Positions 25,364 to 34,788 of a stretch of 58,063 bases of DNA are shown one piece after another. Position 1 is the stretch's first letter. Every line of letters begins with the position of its first letter. Location of the stretch: assembly GCA_910577785.1 (NCBI GenBank), contig CAJTNT010000025.1, positions 1 through 58,063 on the forward strand, written 5' to 3'. This stretch comes from an uncultured Lachnospiraceae bacterium. GTDB lineage: Bacteria > Bacillota > Clostridia > Lachnospirales > Lachnospiraceae. The notes below the pieces were generated by a model, which saw only the letters and a program-made list of their open reading frames with translations, did no database searches and was not told where the DNA came from. Both the position numbers and the translations under genes were made by a program.

Positions 25364-27769
25364 CTAATCCTCATTCTTTATCCTCTCCACCAAAGAGACA
25401 TTGTTCTGCCTTTTCAGGCAGCCCCAGGAAACCAGCATCGGAATCCCTATCATGCCAGCCATATAAAAAACAGCTGCCATAACCGGAAAATGGTACTCCA
25501 GATAACTTGCCGATTTCTGCATCCAGGAGAGAAAAGCAAACCCTGCGGCCGTTCCAAACGTCAAGGTCAGCAGGATATTCGGCAGCGCAAGGAAAATGCT
25601 TTCCCAGAAGAGCATATTGCGGACCTGCCGCCCTTCCATGCCGATGGATTCTAACATAGACAATTCTTTCTTGCGGCTCACAATGCTGCTGATTACCGTA
25701 TTTATCAAGTTAAAGATGCCAAACACTATCATAAATATAGAAATCCCATAGATCTGCATCTGTGTCTGCTCCATCTGCCCGGACACCTCGATTTTTCTTT
25801 CACGCAAGGTAGAAAGCGACAGTTCCGCATAATCCTCCAGCAATGCCCGCAATGCCGCTTCCACCCGATCCCCATGTTTCCCGTAATCCTCAACGGATAC
25901 GAAGCATGCGCTTGCTGTATTCATCGCCCTCCATAATTTTTCCACCGTCTTGTCCGCCATACAGAAATTCGGCCTGTTCCCATACCCAGCCACGCCTTCC
26001 TGGGATACGGCTCCGATTTCCAGTTCTACCGTATGTTCTTCCCCATCAAAATAGCGGAACTGGATGCGATCTCCCGCTTCAAAGGTTATCCCATTGATTG
26101 TTTCGCTTAATGCACAATCCGTAATCAAAATAGCGTCGTGCTGCACCATATATCCATAACTGTTGTTCCCTTCCGCTGGCAGCTGATAATACTCCGAATC
26201 CTCCGCCCCGACAGGATAAAACCCTTGCAGGAAGGTAGCCCCTTTGTATTCTATATTTCCAAACACCTCGTTTTCAAAATAGACGTCTGTTACATTCGGT
26301 ATTTCCCGTATGCGTTTCTCCAGCTCGCCCCCCAGATGGCCGTCCAGCTGAAAATCGGTGATTCCGTAAGGCTTTGGCGTGCTATGGGAATAAAGGTAAG
26401 AAATATAATACTCGTTGTCAGCAAAGATTCCTTCCCTTGCATACTGCTCCTCATCCCACGATGCCACCCAAGTAGTGGCAACCATAAAAATAATCCCGCC
26501 AAACGCAAGGGAAAGCGTTGTAAACCACCATCTTTTGCAGTTATTTTGGCTTTCCATGAGGGCTAATCTATAGGGAGCCAGTCTTTTATGTTTCCCATTA
26601 TTTCTGCCATGGGGCCGGTCCTTTGAAGCTGCACTGGCAGAGCCAGCGTTTCTTGACGCTTCAATGGGCGAGAATCTGGATGCAATGGAAGCGGGCTTCC
26701 TTACAGAGATCTGCACAACCAGAATCCCTAAGACACTGACAGCCAAAGCAACCCTCGCAAAATTGTTAAACGCCCACCCGTCTGGGATGAAGAGATAGGC
26801 AACGGCAGCGCCAATCAGCAGCCCTATCGGAATGCCCAATACGCTTAACAGCAGCCCCTCCCTGCGTATCATCTGCTTTACCTGTTTCTCCGTCATGCCA
26901 ATGGTCTGTAATTGCCCAATCTGCTGCACGCGGGCAGTAACAGAAAGATAAAAAATGCTGTATATCACGATGCTGCTAGCCACAAACAGCAGCACAGAAA
27001 CAGACAGGACGGCGTACATCCCCGTATTTCCCTTCTGCAGGGATTCCTCAAATTTGCCATTCAGATTCACATTTGGCCGTTCTACCCTGTAATCCATTGC
27101 AATTTGATAGGCTATGGTCGTAAATGTGGACACTGGGACGTCCGTAACCTCATTCAGACGTACAAGAGCCGTATAAGGCGCGTCTTTCATATATGGATTT
27201 CGGTCTGCAAACGCTTTCGATACATGGACAGCATGCACCGCCGCCGAACCGCTGCCTTCGGTATAGCCGCAGACAGTAAATTCCTCTGTTTCCCCGCCCG
27301 TCTTGAGAGCAATCTTTTCCCCAAGGGCGGCCTCCCTGCCAAGCGCGCGCAGAAAAGCCTTATCCACAAGGATTTCCTCATAACGCCGCGGCTCTCTGCC
27401 CTCTAGCGCAATACCGCCTTGGAGGCTTTCAGCATAAGCCCCATGGTAAAAAAAACGGTACTTTACACCCTGAGCCCGAAATTCTTTTTCCAGCTCTTTA
27501 TAGGGATCGCACCGTTCGATCCGATCATCAGCAGCCATACGCTGGAACTGTTCCTCTGTGACGCCCATATACATGACATGCTGCATCCGTCCCAGAATAT
27601 TCTTTTCCGCCGTCTGGGTTCCGATGACAGAAAGCGAAAGGGCGGATACCAAAGCGCTTGCCAACAGAATGGACAGCATACAAAAGAAACTTGACATTTT
27701 CCTGGACATTAAATTGTTTTTGGCAATGCGGAAAATGGTCATCCCATTGTTGTTTTTCTCTAAACTCAT
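25364..27769 (-). CDS. FtsX-like ABC transporter permease (module 1)
   Basis: An 801-aa permease with a membrane helix near the N-terminus (SSFFCMLSILLASALVSALS), a large extracellular domain, three further helices, a second extracellular domain and three C-terminal helices. It thus contains two FtsX/MacB-like permease units (for example GIFNLINTVISSIVSRKKEL). Its ATPase partner is encoded immediately upstream with an ATGA stop/start overlap at 27769, which fixes the start and implies translational coupling. With the upstream kinase and regulator it forms a module of the kind that senses and removes membrane-active compounds in Firmicutes. Substrate is inferred, not shown. Confidence 0.88.
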   Translation of the reverse strand: MSLEKNNNGMTIFRIAKNNLMSRKMSSFFCMLSILLASALVSALSLSVIGTQTAEKNILGRMQHVMYMGVTEEQFQRMAADDRIERCDPYKELEKEFRAQGVKYRFFYHGAYAESLQGGIALEGREPRRYEEILVDKAFLRALGREAALGEKIALKTGGETEEFTVCGYTEGSGSAAVHAVHVSKAFADRNPYMKDAPYTALVRLNEVTDVPVSTFTTIAYQIAMDYRVERPNVNLNGKFEESLQKGNTGMYAVLSVSVLLFVASSIVIYSIFYLSVTARVQQIGQLQTIGMTEKQVKQMIRREGLLLSVLGIPIGLLIGAAVAYLFIPDGWAFNNFARVALAVSVLGILVVQISVRKPASIASRFSPIEASRNAGSASAASKDRPHGRNNGKHKRLAPYRLALMESQNNCKRWWFTTLSLAFGGIIFMVATTWVASWDEEQYAREGIFADNEYYISYLYSHSTPKPYGITDFQLDGHLGGELEKRIREIPNVTDVYFENEVFGNIEYKGATFLQGFYPVGAEDSEYYQLPAEGNNSYGYMVQHDAILITDCALSETINGITFEAGDRIQFRYFDGEEHTVELEIGAVSQEGVAGYGNRPNFCMADKTVEKLWRAMNTASACFVSVEDYGKHGDRVEAALRALLEDYAELSLSTLRERKIEVSGQMEQTQMQIYGISIFMIVFGIFNLINTVISSIVSRKKELSMLESIGMEGRQVRNMLFWESIFLALPNILLTLTFGTAAGFAFLSWMQKSASYLEYHFPVMAAVFYMAGMIGIPMLVSWGCLKRQNNVSLVERIKNED

Positions 27770-28446
27770 GCCTGCCACCCGCTTTCCACAATTTTCCCAT
27801 CTTCGATACGGATCGTGCGGTCAGCCGACTGTGCAATTTCCTCATTGTGGGTAATCATAACAATTGTCTGGTGGAACCTTGCGCTGGTGGCCTTCAATAA
27901 GCCGATGACTTCCTGGCTTGTATGGCTGTCCAGGTTCCCGGTCGGCTCATCCGCCAGTATAATCGCCGGTTTTGCCGCCAAAGCCCTTGCAATAGCCACC
28001 CTTTGCTGCTGTCCGCCAGACAGCTTGTTCGGCTTCCGGCTTAACTTGTCCTCCAGGCCCAATGTCCCTGCGATTGTGGCCAAATATTCCTGATCGACAC
28101 TTCTTCCATCCAGCTCCACCGGAAGGACAATATTCTCATATACCGTAAGGTTTGGCATCAAGTTATAGTTCTGAAAAATAAAGCCTATCTTCCTTCTTCG
28201 GAAAATGGCAAGCTCATTTTTACCCATGCCGCTTAATTCCTGCCCATCCACGCATACGCTTCCGCTTGTGGGGGTATCCAATCCGCCAAGCATATGAAGC
28301 AACGTGCTTTTGCCTGAACCAGAAGTGCCAACGATGGCCGTGAAACTCCCCTGTTCAATCTCTAGGGAGATTCCGTCAATTGCCTTCACCAATAACGGCT
28401 CTGCGCCATAGTATTTCGTCAGATTATTTGTGCTTAGAATACTCAT
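27766..28446 (-). CDS. ABC transporter ATP-binding protein (module 1)
   Basis: A 226-aa ATPase of the LolD/MacB/BceA type. Walker A is GTSGSGKST, the Q-loop follows in FIFQNYNLMP, the signature is LSGGQQQR, Walker B is IILADEPTGNLD and the switch His lies in MITHNEE. ATG 28446 is preferred (an AAAGGA lies upstream); ATG 28467 is in frame but poorly placed. The gap of about 165 bp back to the kinase gene contains TTGATA, 16 bp and TAAAAA on the - strand and could hold a promoter controlled by the cognate regulator. Confidence 0.95.
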   Translation of the reverse strand: MSILSTNNLTKYYGAEPLLVKAIDGISLEIEQGSFTAIVGTSGSGKSTLLHMLGGLDTPTSGSVCVDGQELSGMGKNELAIFRRRKIGFIFQNYNLMPNLTVYENIVLPVELDGRSVDQEYLATIAGTLGLEDKLSRKPNKLSGGQQQRVAIARALAAKPAIILADEPTGNLDSHTSQEVIGLLKATSARFHQTIVMITHNEEIAQSADRTIRIEDGKIVESGWQA

Positions 28447-28610
28447 CCTATTTTGATTCCTTTCCATTACTCAGCAGTGAAATTTTCCTTCTATTTTTAT
28501 CATAAAAAGAAATTCTATCAATCCTGTTTCAATTTCCAACGAAAAAGTATCAATATAGAAACAAAAGCTCTGAATCCTCACAAAAATATATCTATAAAAA
28601 TGCGGATTCG

Positions 28611-29648
28611 CTATGAAATACTTTGTTGGAACATACGGTTGGGCAGGCATACGGAAAAACTGCTGCCTTTCCCCAGCGAAGAATGAACCGAAAGATAGCC
28701 CCCCTGCAATGTAATGATATTTCTCGCCAGATATAACCCCAGACCTAACCCCTCCTCCTTTGATGAGGATTTCTCCCTGTAAAACCGCTTGAAAATGTCG
28801 TTGCTATGTGCCGCCTCAATCCCCTTCCCAGTATCCGTAATTTTTATAACCGTATACATTTCCCCGGCCTCTACGGAAATCCCTACCTTCCCATTTTCCG
28901 GGGTATATTTGACGGCATTGTCCAAAATATTCTCAATCGCTTCCGCCGTCCATTTCATATCGTGATAGACTTGGATGGCCGGCCTGCACGAAACGGCAAT
29001 TTCTATCTTTTTCTGCTCTGCTTTCTGTATGACATTGTTGACGGCAAGCGCTAATGTCTCCACAATCCTGCTATTTTCCATCTGGAGATTAATCATGTCC
29101 TTTTCCAGCCGTGAGGATTTCACCAGAGCATCCAGCAGAAACCCCAACTTTGCTAACTGCTGTTGGATTACCGCTGCAAACTGCCTCTCTTCTTCAGGAG
29201 AAATATCTGGATCCGCAAACATCTCACAATACATCTGGATATTCGCGGCAGGGTTCTTGATTTGGTGCGTAAGCTCAGAAATCATTTTCTGCAGCTCGCT
29301 TTTTTCACGCCTGCTCTCCGCAAGCTGGTAAGAAAAAATATCCTCTGCTTTTTCCAATTCCATTATCATTTTAGAGGTAAGCGTTTCCTTATTCTGCTGC
29401 TGCAGGATGGAATGCCCCTGTAGTATTTTCTCTGTAGATTGACATACCTCATCGGAAAAACGGATAAACCTCCTGCGGAAATAGCAATAACTTCCCAGAT
29501 TGATAAGCCCCAAAGACAAGATCAGAAAGAAAAGCATATAGTTTGCCAGCCTATTTTCTGCCAGCGCTAGACGCATGCCTGTGAGAAGCAGCAGCACATA
29601 TAAGAGAAGCAACAGATATTTCCCTATTTTTTTTATTGTTTTCTGCAT
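28611..29648 (-). CDS. Sensor histidine kinase (module 1)
   Basis: A 345-aa membrane kinase. Two adjacent N-terminal helices are separated by a short loop, so there is no extracellular sensor domain; this is the 'intramembrane-sensing' layout. The phospho-acceptor His is in SELTHQIKNP (HisKA). ATP-binding boxes follow: N-box region NILDNAVKYTPENG, G1 DTGKGIE and G2 GLGLGLYLARN. In related systems such kinases take their signal from the partner ABC transporter, which fits the gene order here. It starts 9 bp after the response regulator stop. Confidence 0.93.
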   Translation of the reverse strand: MQKTIKKIGKYLLLLLYVLLLLTGMRLALAENRLANYMLFFLILSLGLINLGSYCYFRRRFIRFSDEVCQSTEKILQGHSILQQQNKETLTSKMIMELEKAEDIFSYQLAESRREKSELQKMISELTHQIKNPAANIQMYCEMFADPDISPEEERQFAAVIQQQLAKLGFLLDALVKSSRLEKDMINLQMENSRIVETLALAVNNVIQKAEQKKIEIAVSCRPAIQVYHDMKWTAEAIENILDNAVKYTPENGKVGISVEAGEMYTVIKITDTGKGIEAAHSNDIFKRFYREKSSSKEEGLGLGLYLARNIITLQGGYLSVHSSLGKGSSFSVCLPNRMFQQSIS

Positions 29649-29656
29649 GATTTCAT

Positions 29657-30331
29657 TTATCCCTCACTCCATTTATAACCCAGCCCATATATGGTTTTGA
29701 TATAATCAAATTCCCCATCCGCTATTTTATTCCGCAGCCTGCTGACATTCAAAGATACCGTATGCCCATTCACAAAATTGCCTTTGCTGTCCCATATCTT
29801 TTCCAGCAGCAAATCCTTGGTCAGAACCTGCCCCCTGTTTTCCACAAGCGCCTCCAAAATTTCAAATTCTGTAGGCGTTAAGGCCAATGCTTCTCCTTTG
29901 CGCATAATGGTGCGGCTCTTGAAGTCAATCTGCAAATTGCCGCAAACATAGGCTTCTGGCTTATGTCCGCCGCAGCGCCGCCTTAACACCACCTGTATTT
30001 TTTCCATGGCGACTGGAAGGCTAAAAGGCTTTACAATATAATCATCCGCCCCAAGCCGCAGCCCTTTGATGATTTCCTCCTCCAAATTGTGGGCGGTTAA
30101 AAAAATATAAGGCGTACTGTATTTGGGCATTGTTTCTTTTGCAAAATCAAACCCGCTTCCATCGGGCAAATTTACATCCAGTATGATTAAATCAAAGGCA
30201 TCTTCCCTCAGCTTCTGTCTTGCGTCTTGAAGGCAGTATGCCGGGACAGGGGAGAGCTGTATTTTCTGGATGTTATAGCACAGGCCGGCATTTAAGATTT
30301 CATCGTCCTCAATGATTAGTATTTTATTCAT
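29657..30331 (-). CDS. OmpR/PhoB-family response regulator (module 1)
   Basis: A 224-aa regulator: receiver domain with the acidic pair IIEDD, phospho-Asp in LIILDVNLPDGSG, Thr in IFLTAHN and Lys in IVKPFS, then a winged-helix DNA-binding domain (LTPTEFEILEALVENRGQVL and VSLNVSRLRNKI). ATG 30331 is chosen for its GGAG and because it opens directly with the first beta strand. An upstream in-frame codon would place the start inside the atp terminator. It heads the four-gene module. Confidence 0.95.
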   Translation of the reverse strand: MNKILIIEDDEILNAGLCYNIQKIQLSPVPAYCLQDARQKLREDAFDLIILDVNLPDGSGFDFAKETMPKYSTPYIFLTAHNLEEEIIKGLRLGADDYIVKPFSLPVAMEKIQVVLRRRCGGHKPEAYVCGNLQIDFKSRTIMRKGEALALTPTEFEILEALVENRGQVLTKDLLLEKIWDSKGNFVNGHTVSLNVSRLRNKIADGEFDYIKTIYGLGYKWSEG

Positions 30332-30371
30332 CGTGTTTCCGCTCCGTTTTTTTATGATAGAAATCCCCCAC

Positions 30372-30409
30372 AAAAAAGGCTTTATCACTCTCACATGATA
30401 AAGCCTTTT
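30372..30409. terminator. Terminator of the atp operon
   Basis: aaggctttatca (30376-30387) and tgataaagcctt (30396-30407) form a perfect 12-bp stem flanked by A-run and T-run. It is well placed to terminate the atp operon arriving on the - strand, where the U-run has at least four to six residues. Confidence 0.93.
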
Positions 30410-30431
30410 CCTTCATTAATGCGCGGTTCTC

Positions 30432-30465
30432 TGCGCATCAAGGGATACCCGTTCGGGCGCTTCCT
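30432..30465. repeat. Degenerate copy of the atpE-atpF repeat
   Basis: tgcgcatcaagggataccc followed by gttcgggcgcttcct matches, with a few changes, the core of the 51/52-bp units at 35871-36013 (tgtgcataaagggataccc, gttagggtgtttcct). It lies between the atpC stop and the operon terminator. Confidence 0.6.
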
Positions 30466-30467
30466 CG

Positions 30468-30875
30468 TTACTGCTTCACATTAATCCGCACCAACGCCCG
30501 CTTCAGCGCCAGTTCCGCACGCGCCAGATCTACATCCGCGCTATGGTTGCGGAGCCTTTCTTCTGCACGCGTCTTGGCGGCCTCTGCACGCGGCATGTCA
30601 ATCTCGTCTGGCCACTCTGCGACCTCTGCCAGGAAGGTCACCTTGTCGCCCAAAATCTGCACAAAGCCCGCATGGACTGCCGCATTCTTCTTGCCTCCGT
30701 CCTGCGTGATCTTCACAACACCAGGAGCCAGCACGGTGGTCAGGGGGATATGGTGCTTGTAGACGCCCATCTCGCCCTCCACGGTATTAAATTCCACCAT
30801 GGAGGCGTCCCCTTCGTAAAATACGCGGTCTGGCGTGATAATCTCTAACCGGAAATTCCTGCTCTCATCTGCCAT
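30468..30875 (-). CDS. atpC: F1Fo ATP synthase epsilon subunit
   Basis: The 135-aa subunit couples rotor and catalytic head and regulates hydrolysis. The N-terminal beta-sandwich is typical (FRLEIITPDRVFYEGDASMV, then GEMGVYKHHIPLTT), followed by a C-terminal helical hairpin (ARAELALKRALVRI). It is the last gene of the operon, 11 bp after atpD. Confidence 0.96.
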   Translation of the reverse strand: MADESRNFRLEIITPDRVFYEGDASMVEFNTVEGEMGVYKHHIPLTTVLAPGVVKITQDGGKKNAAVHAGFVQILGDKVTFLAEVAEWPDEIDMPRAEAAKTRAEERLRNHSADVDLARAELALKRALVRINVKQ

Positions 30876-30886
30876 CTGCTCACCCC

Positions 30887-32278
30887 CTACTTCATGCGGG
30901 CGCGAACTTCATCAATGGATCCTGCATTCAGGAAGTGGCTTTCCGGGACGTCGTCATGCTTGCCTTCCAGGATTTCCTTGAATCCCCTGAGGGTTTCTGC
31001 AATCGGCACATATTTTCCATCCATCCCGGTGAACTGAGTTGCCACGAAGAACGGCTGGGAGAGGAACCTCTGTACCTTACGGGCACGGTTTACGACCAGC
31101 TTGTCGTCTTCGGACAGTTCGTCCATACCCAGGATTGCAATAATATCCTGTAACTCTTTATACCTCTGCAGGATCTCCTGCACGCCGCGGGCCACTTCAA
31201 AATGCTCCTGCCCTACGATACGGGGATCGAGGATACGGGACGTAGAATCCAGCGGATCCACGGCCGGGTAAATACCCAACTCCGCGATGGAACGGGACAG
31301 TGTCGTCGTTGCATCCAAGTGGGCAAATGTGGTAGCCGGAGCCGGGTCAGTCAAGTCGTCAGCCGGCACATAAACGGCCTGCACGGACGTGATAGAGCCG
31401 TTCTTCGTTGAAGTGATACGCTCCTGCAGAGCGCCCATTTCCGTCTGCAGCGTGGGCTGGTAGCCTACGGCGGAGGGCATACGCCCTAACAGCGCGGACA
31501 CCTCAGACCCTGCCTGTGTGAAACGGAAAATATTGTCAATAAACAGCAGCACGTCCTTGCCGCCCTTGTCACGGAAATATTCCGCCATCGTAAGTCCGGT
31601 CAGGCCTACGCGCATACGCGCTCCTGGCGGCTCGTTCATCTGGCCGAACACCATGCAAGTCTTGTCAATAACCCCGGATTCCTTCATTTCATAGTAAAGG
31701 TCGTTCCCTTCACGGGTACGCTCGCCTACGCCGGTGAATACGGAATATCCGGAATGCTCTGTGGCAATGTTGTGGATCAATTCCTGGATCAGCACCGTCT
31801 TGCCCACGCCAGCGCCGCCGAAAAGCCCAATCTTGCCGCCCTTCTGATATGGGCAGAGCAGGTCAACCACCTTGATGCCCGTCTCCAGCATCTCTGTGGA
31901 AGTCGCCTGTTCCTCAAAGGTCGGAGCTTTGCGGTGGATTGGCATGTGCTCCACCTTCTTCGGCGGCGCCTTCTCATCAATCGGCTCGCCTAATACATTG
32001 AACATACGCCCTAGTGTCTGCTCGCCCACAGGGATCGTAATCGGAGCGCCGGTAGCCTCCACATCCATCCCCCTGACCAAGCCGTCCGTAGAGCCCATGG
32101 CAATACATCTGACCGTATCATCACCCAGATGCTGGGAAACCTCCACAACCAAGCGCTTCCCGTCTTTGAGCGGGATATTGATTGCCTCATTGATTTCCGG
32201 CAGGACGCCTTCGGAAAACTTAATGTCCAAAACGGCGCCGATAATCTGAGTGATTTTACCTATATTCTTTTCTGCCAT
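30887..32278 (-). CDS. atpD: F1Fo ATP synthase beta subunit
   Basis: Catalytic subunit, 463 aa. The P-loop is GGAGVGKTV, the catalytic Glu region is GVGERTREGNDLY, Walker B is VLLFIDNIFRFTQAGSE, and the segment ALLGRMPSAVGYQPTL is diagnostic for beta. The start has AAGGAGTG upstream of the ATG. It lies 29 bp after atpG. Confidence 0.98.
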   Translation of the reverse strand: MAEKNIGKITQIIGAVLDIKFSEGVLPEINEAINIPLKDGKRLVVEVSQHLGDDTVRCIAMGSTDGLVRGMDVEATGAPITIPVGEQTLGRMFNVLGEPIDEKAPPKKVEHMPIHRKAPTFEEQATSTEMLETGIKVVDLLCPYQKGGKIGLFGGAGVGKTVLIQELIHNIATEHSGYSVFTGVGERTREGNDLYYEMKESGVIDKTCMVFGQMNEPPGARMRVGLTGLTMAEYFRDKGGKDVLLFIDNIFRFTQAGSEVSALLGRMPSAVGYQPTLQTEMGALQERITSTKNGSITSVQAVYVPADDLTDPAPATTFAHLDATTTLSRSIAELGIYPAVDPLDSTSRILDPRIVGQEHFEVARGVQEILQRYKELQDIIAILGMDELSEDDKLVVNRARKVQRFLSQPFFVATQFTGMDGKYVPIAETLRGFKEILEGKHDDVPESHFLNAGSIDEVRARMK

Positions 32279-32307
32279 AATTTCACTCCTTGTAATCTTG
32301 TTCTAAC

Positions 32308-33165
32308 TTAGCTAATCGCTTCAGCGCCCGCAATAATCTCTGTCAGCTCCTGCGTGATGGAGCCTTGCCGCGCCCTGTTATATTTCAATGTCAAATCACT
32401 GATCATTTCCTCTGCATTGCTGGTTGCGGAATCCATCGCCTGCATCCTGGCGCCATTCTCACTGGCAACGGCCTCAACCAATGCGCCGTAGAAAAGGCTA
32501 GTCATGTATTTGGGGATAATCAGATCCAGCGCCTCTTCTTCGTTGGGCTCATAGTTCATCAGCACGTTGCTCTCCGCCTCTTTGATCTCCGCCTCGTCAA
32601 ACTCCACGGGCAAAAGCTTCATCAGGGTAGGCACATGGCTCACCGTATTCTTGAAATGGGTATAGGCCAGATAAATCTCGCCGATTTCCCCTTGGGCAAA
32701 GGCCTCCAGCACATCCTTGCAGATCCTGGCAGCATCCTCATAGGTAGGGGCTTCAATCACATCGGAATAATCCGCCTTCAGCTCATAGCCCCTCCTGGCC
32801 AGTGTTTCCTTGGCCTTACGCCCAATTACATATATCTGGGCGTCTTCCCGGGCAATCCCGCTGCTCGTGACTAACTTCACAATGTTGGAATTGTATCCGC
32901 CTGCCAGCCCCCGGTTAGAAGCAATCGTAATAATGGCTTTCTTCTGGGAAGCGCCTGGCTTGAGGTAGGGATGGTTCATATTCCCGGACCTTGCCAGCAT
33001 GGACGTCACCGTCTGGTACATATAATTAAAGTATGGATTGGACTGCTCCGCGCGGTTCCTGGCTTTCTGCAATTTTACAGTAGAAACAAGCTTCATGGCT
33101 TTTGTGATTTGCTGCGTACTCTGTATGCTGCCTTTTCTTCTCTTGATGTCCCTCATGGACGCCAT
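32308..33165 (-). CDS. atpG: F1Fo ATP synthase gamma subunit
   Basis: Central rotor shaft, 285 aa. The N-terminal helix MASMRDIKRRKGSIQSTQQI and C-terminal helix NRARQGSITQELTEI are the conserved coiled-coil pair inside the alpha3beta3 ring; SNRGLAGGYNSN is the conserved middle motif. The 117-bp spacer to atpA contains two copies of gcctggcttctgcttc 29 bp apart. Confidence 0.97.
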   Translation of the reverse strand: MASMRDIKRRKGSIQSTQQITKAMKLVSTVKLQKARNRAEQSNPYFNYMYQTVTSMLARSGNMNHPYLKPGASQKKAIITIASNRGLAGGYNSNIVKLVTSSGIAREDAQIYVIGRKAKETLARRGYELKADYSDVIEAPTYEDAARICKDVLEAFAQGEIGEIYLAYTHFKNTVSHVPTLMKLLPVEFDEAEIKEAESNVLMNYEPNEEEALDLIIPKYMTSLFYGALVEAVASENGARMQAMDSATSNAEEMISDLTLKYNRARQGSITQELTEIIAGAEAIS

Positions 33166-33282
33166 AATAATTCACCACCTAACTAATCTGCACACTCGCC
33201 TGGCTTCTGCTTCTGTCCCGCTTCCTGCCTGGCTTCTGCTTCCTGCCCGGCTAAATTATGCAAATCTACTTATACTTTATTC

Positions 33283-34788
33283 CTACTTAAACTGCGCTTT
33301 GCACTCCTCAATCGCTTTGATCAGCTTGCTCTCTGTGCCTTCTTTCATCTCTTTGTCCTTGCGGATAGCCTCTGGGATTTCCGGATACTTGGTATCTACG
33401 AACTCAAACAGCTCCTGCTCGAAACGCAGGATATCGTCCACCGCAACATCCAGCAGGTATTTCTTGGTGGCCGCATAGATAATCATAACCTGGTACTCAA
33501 CCGGCATCGGCTTGTACTGCGGCTGCTTGAGCATCTCGCGGATCCTCTCGCCCTGTGCCAGCTTCTCCGTCGTATCGGCATCTAACTCAGAGCCGAACTG
33601 GGCAAATGCCGCTAGCTCGCGGAACTGCGCCAGCTCCACACGGATGGGGGCTGCAATCTTCTTCATAGCCTTAATCTGGGCAGAGCCGCCCACACGGGAT
33701 ACCGAAAGGCCTGCATTGATAGCCGGGCGGAAGCCCGCGTTAAACATTTCTGTCTCCAAGTAAATCTGGCCGTCTGTAATCGAAATTACGTTGGTGGGGA
33801 TGTATGCGGACACGTCCCCGGCCTGTGTCTCAATAATCGGCAACGCCGTCAGGGATCCGCCGCCTAAGCTTTCATTCAGCCTTGCTGCACGCTCTAACAG
33901 CCTGGAATGCAGGTAGAATACATCGCCTGGGTATGCCTCACGTCCTGGCGGACGGCGCAGCAGCAAGGAAAGCGTACGGTATGCCGTAGCATGCTTGCTC
34001 AGGTCGTCATAGATCACCAGCACGTCCTCTCCCTTTTCCATCCATTCCTCGCCGATGGCGCATCCTGCATAAGGCGCAATGTACTGCAAGGGGGCAAGCT
34101 CGCTGGCCGTAGAGGCCACAACGGTAGTGTAATCCATAGCGCCAAACTCTTCAAAGGTCTTCACAATCGTGGCAACGGTAGAAGCCTTCTGGCCGATGGC
34201 CACGTAAATACATTTTACGCCCTGCCCCTTCTGGTTAATAATCGTGTCCACAGCAATCGCCGTCTTCCCTGTCTGGCGGTCGCCGATAATCAGCTCACGC
34301 TGACCCCTTCCAATCGGCACCATGGAGTCGATGGCCTTAATGCCGGTCTGCAGCGGCGTGTCCACGGACTTCCTGGAGATAACGCCGGATGCAACCCTTT
34401 CAATCTGCCGATATTTATTCGTTTCAATTGGCCCTTTGCCGTCAATGGGCTGTCCAAGGGCATTGACCACACGCCCGGTCATGGCGTCCCCCACTGGGAC
34501 TTCCACCACCCTCCCGGTGGTCTTTACTGTGTCGCCCTCGTTGATATTCTTGTGGTCGCCCAATAATACGGCGCCCACGTTGTCCTCTTCCAGGTTCAAC
34601 ACCATTCCATAGACTTCCCCAGGAAATTCCAGCAATTCGCCCTGCATGGCGTTTTCCAGGCCGTGGATACGCGCAATGCCGTCCGCCACTTGGATGACCG
34701 TGCCCACGTCAGACACTTGCAACTGGGCTGCATAACGCTTCACTTGTTCTTTGATAACGGAACTTATTTCCTCTGGCTTTAAATTCAT
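33283..34788 (-). CDS. atpA: F1Fo ATP synthase alpha subunit
   Basis: Non-catalytic nucleotide-binding subunit, 501 aa, standard length. The P-loop is GDRQTGKTA, with EDVLVIYDDLSKHATAYR and the alpha signature SVSRVGGSAQIKAMK. The start at 34788 forms an ATGA overlap with the atpH stop and opens MNLKPEEISSVIKEQ as expected; an ATG three codons earlier has poor spacing. Confidence 0.98.
   Translation of the reverse strand: MNLKPEEISSVIKEQVKRYAAQLQVSDVGTVIQVADGIARIHGLENAMQGELLEFPGEVYGMVLNLEEDNVGAVLLGDHKNINEGDTVKTTGRVVEVPVGDAMTGRVVNALGQPIDGKGPIETNKYRQIERVASGVISRKSVDTPLQTGIKAIDSMVPIGRGQRELIIGDRQTGKTAIAVDTIINQKGQGVKCIYVAIGQKASTVATIVKTFEEFGAMDYTTVVASTASELAPLQYIAPYAGCAIGEEWMEKGEDVLVIYDDLSKHATAYRTLSLLLRRPPGREAYPGDVFYLHSRLLERAARLNESLGGGSLTALPIIETQAGDVSAYIPTNVISITDGQIYLETEMFNAGFRPAINAGLSVSRVGGSAQIKAMKKIAAPIRVELAQFRELAAFAQFGSELDADTTEKLAQGERIREMLKQPQYKPMPVEYQVMIIYAATKKYLLDVAVDDILRFEQELFEFVDTKYPEIPEAIRKDKEMKEGTESKLIKAIEECKAQFK

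Noticed and set aside
30395..30470. Possible small gene between atpC and the response regulator
   Set aside because: The stretch is explained by the repeat relic and the terminator. The upstream in-frame regulator start lies inside the terminator stem.
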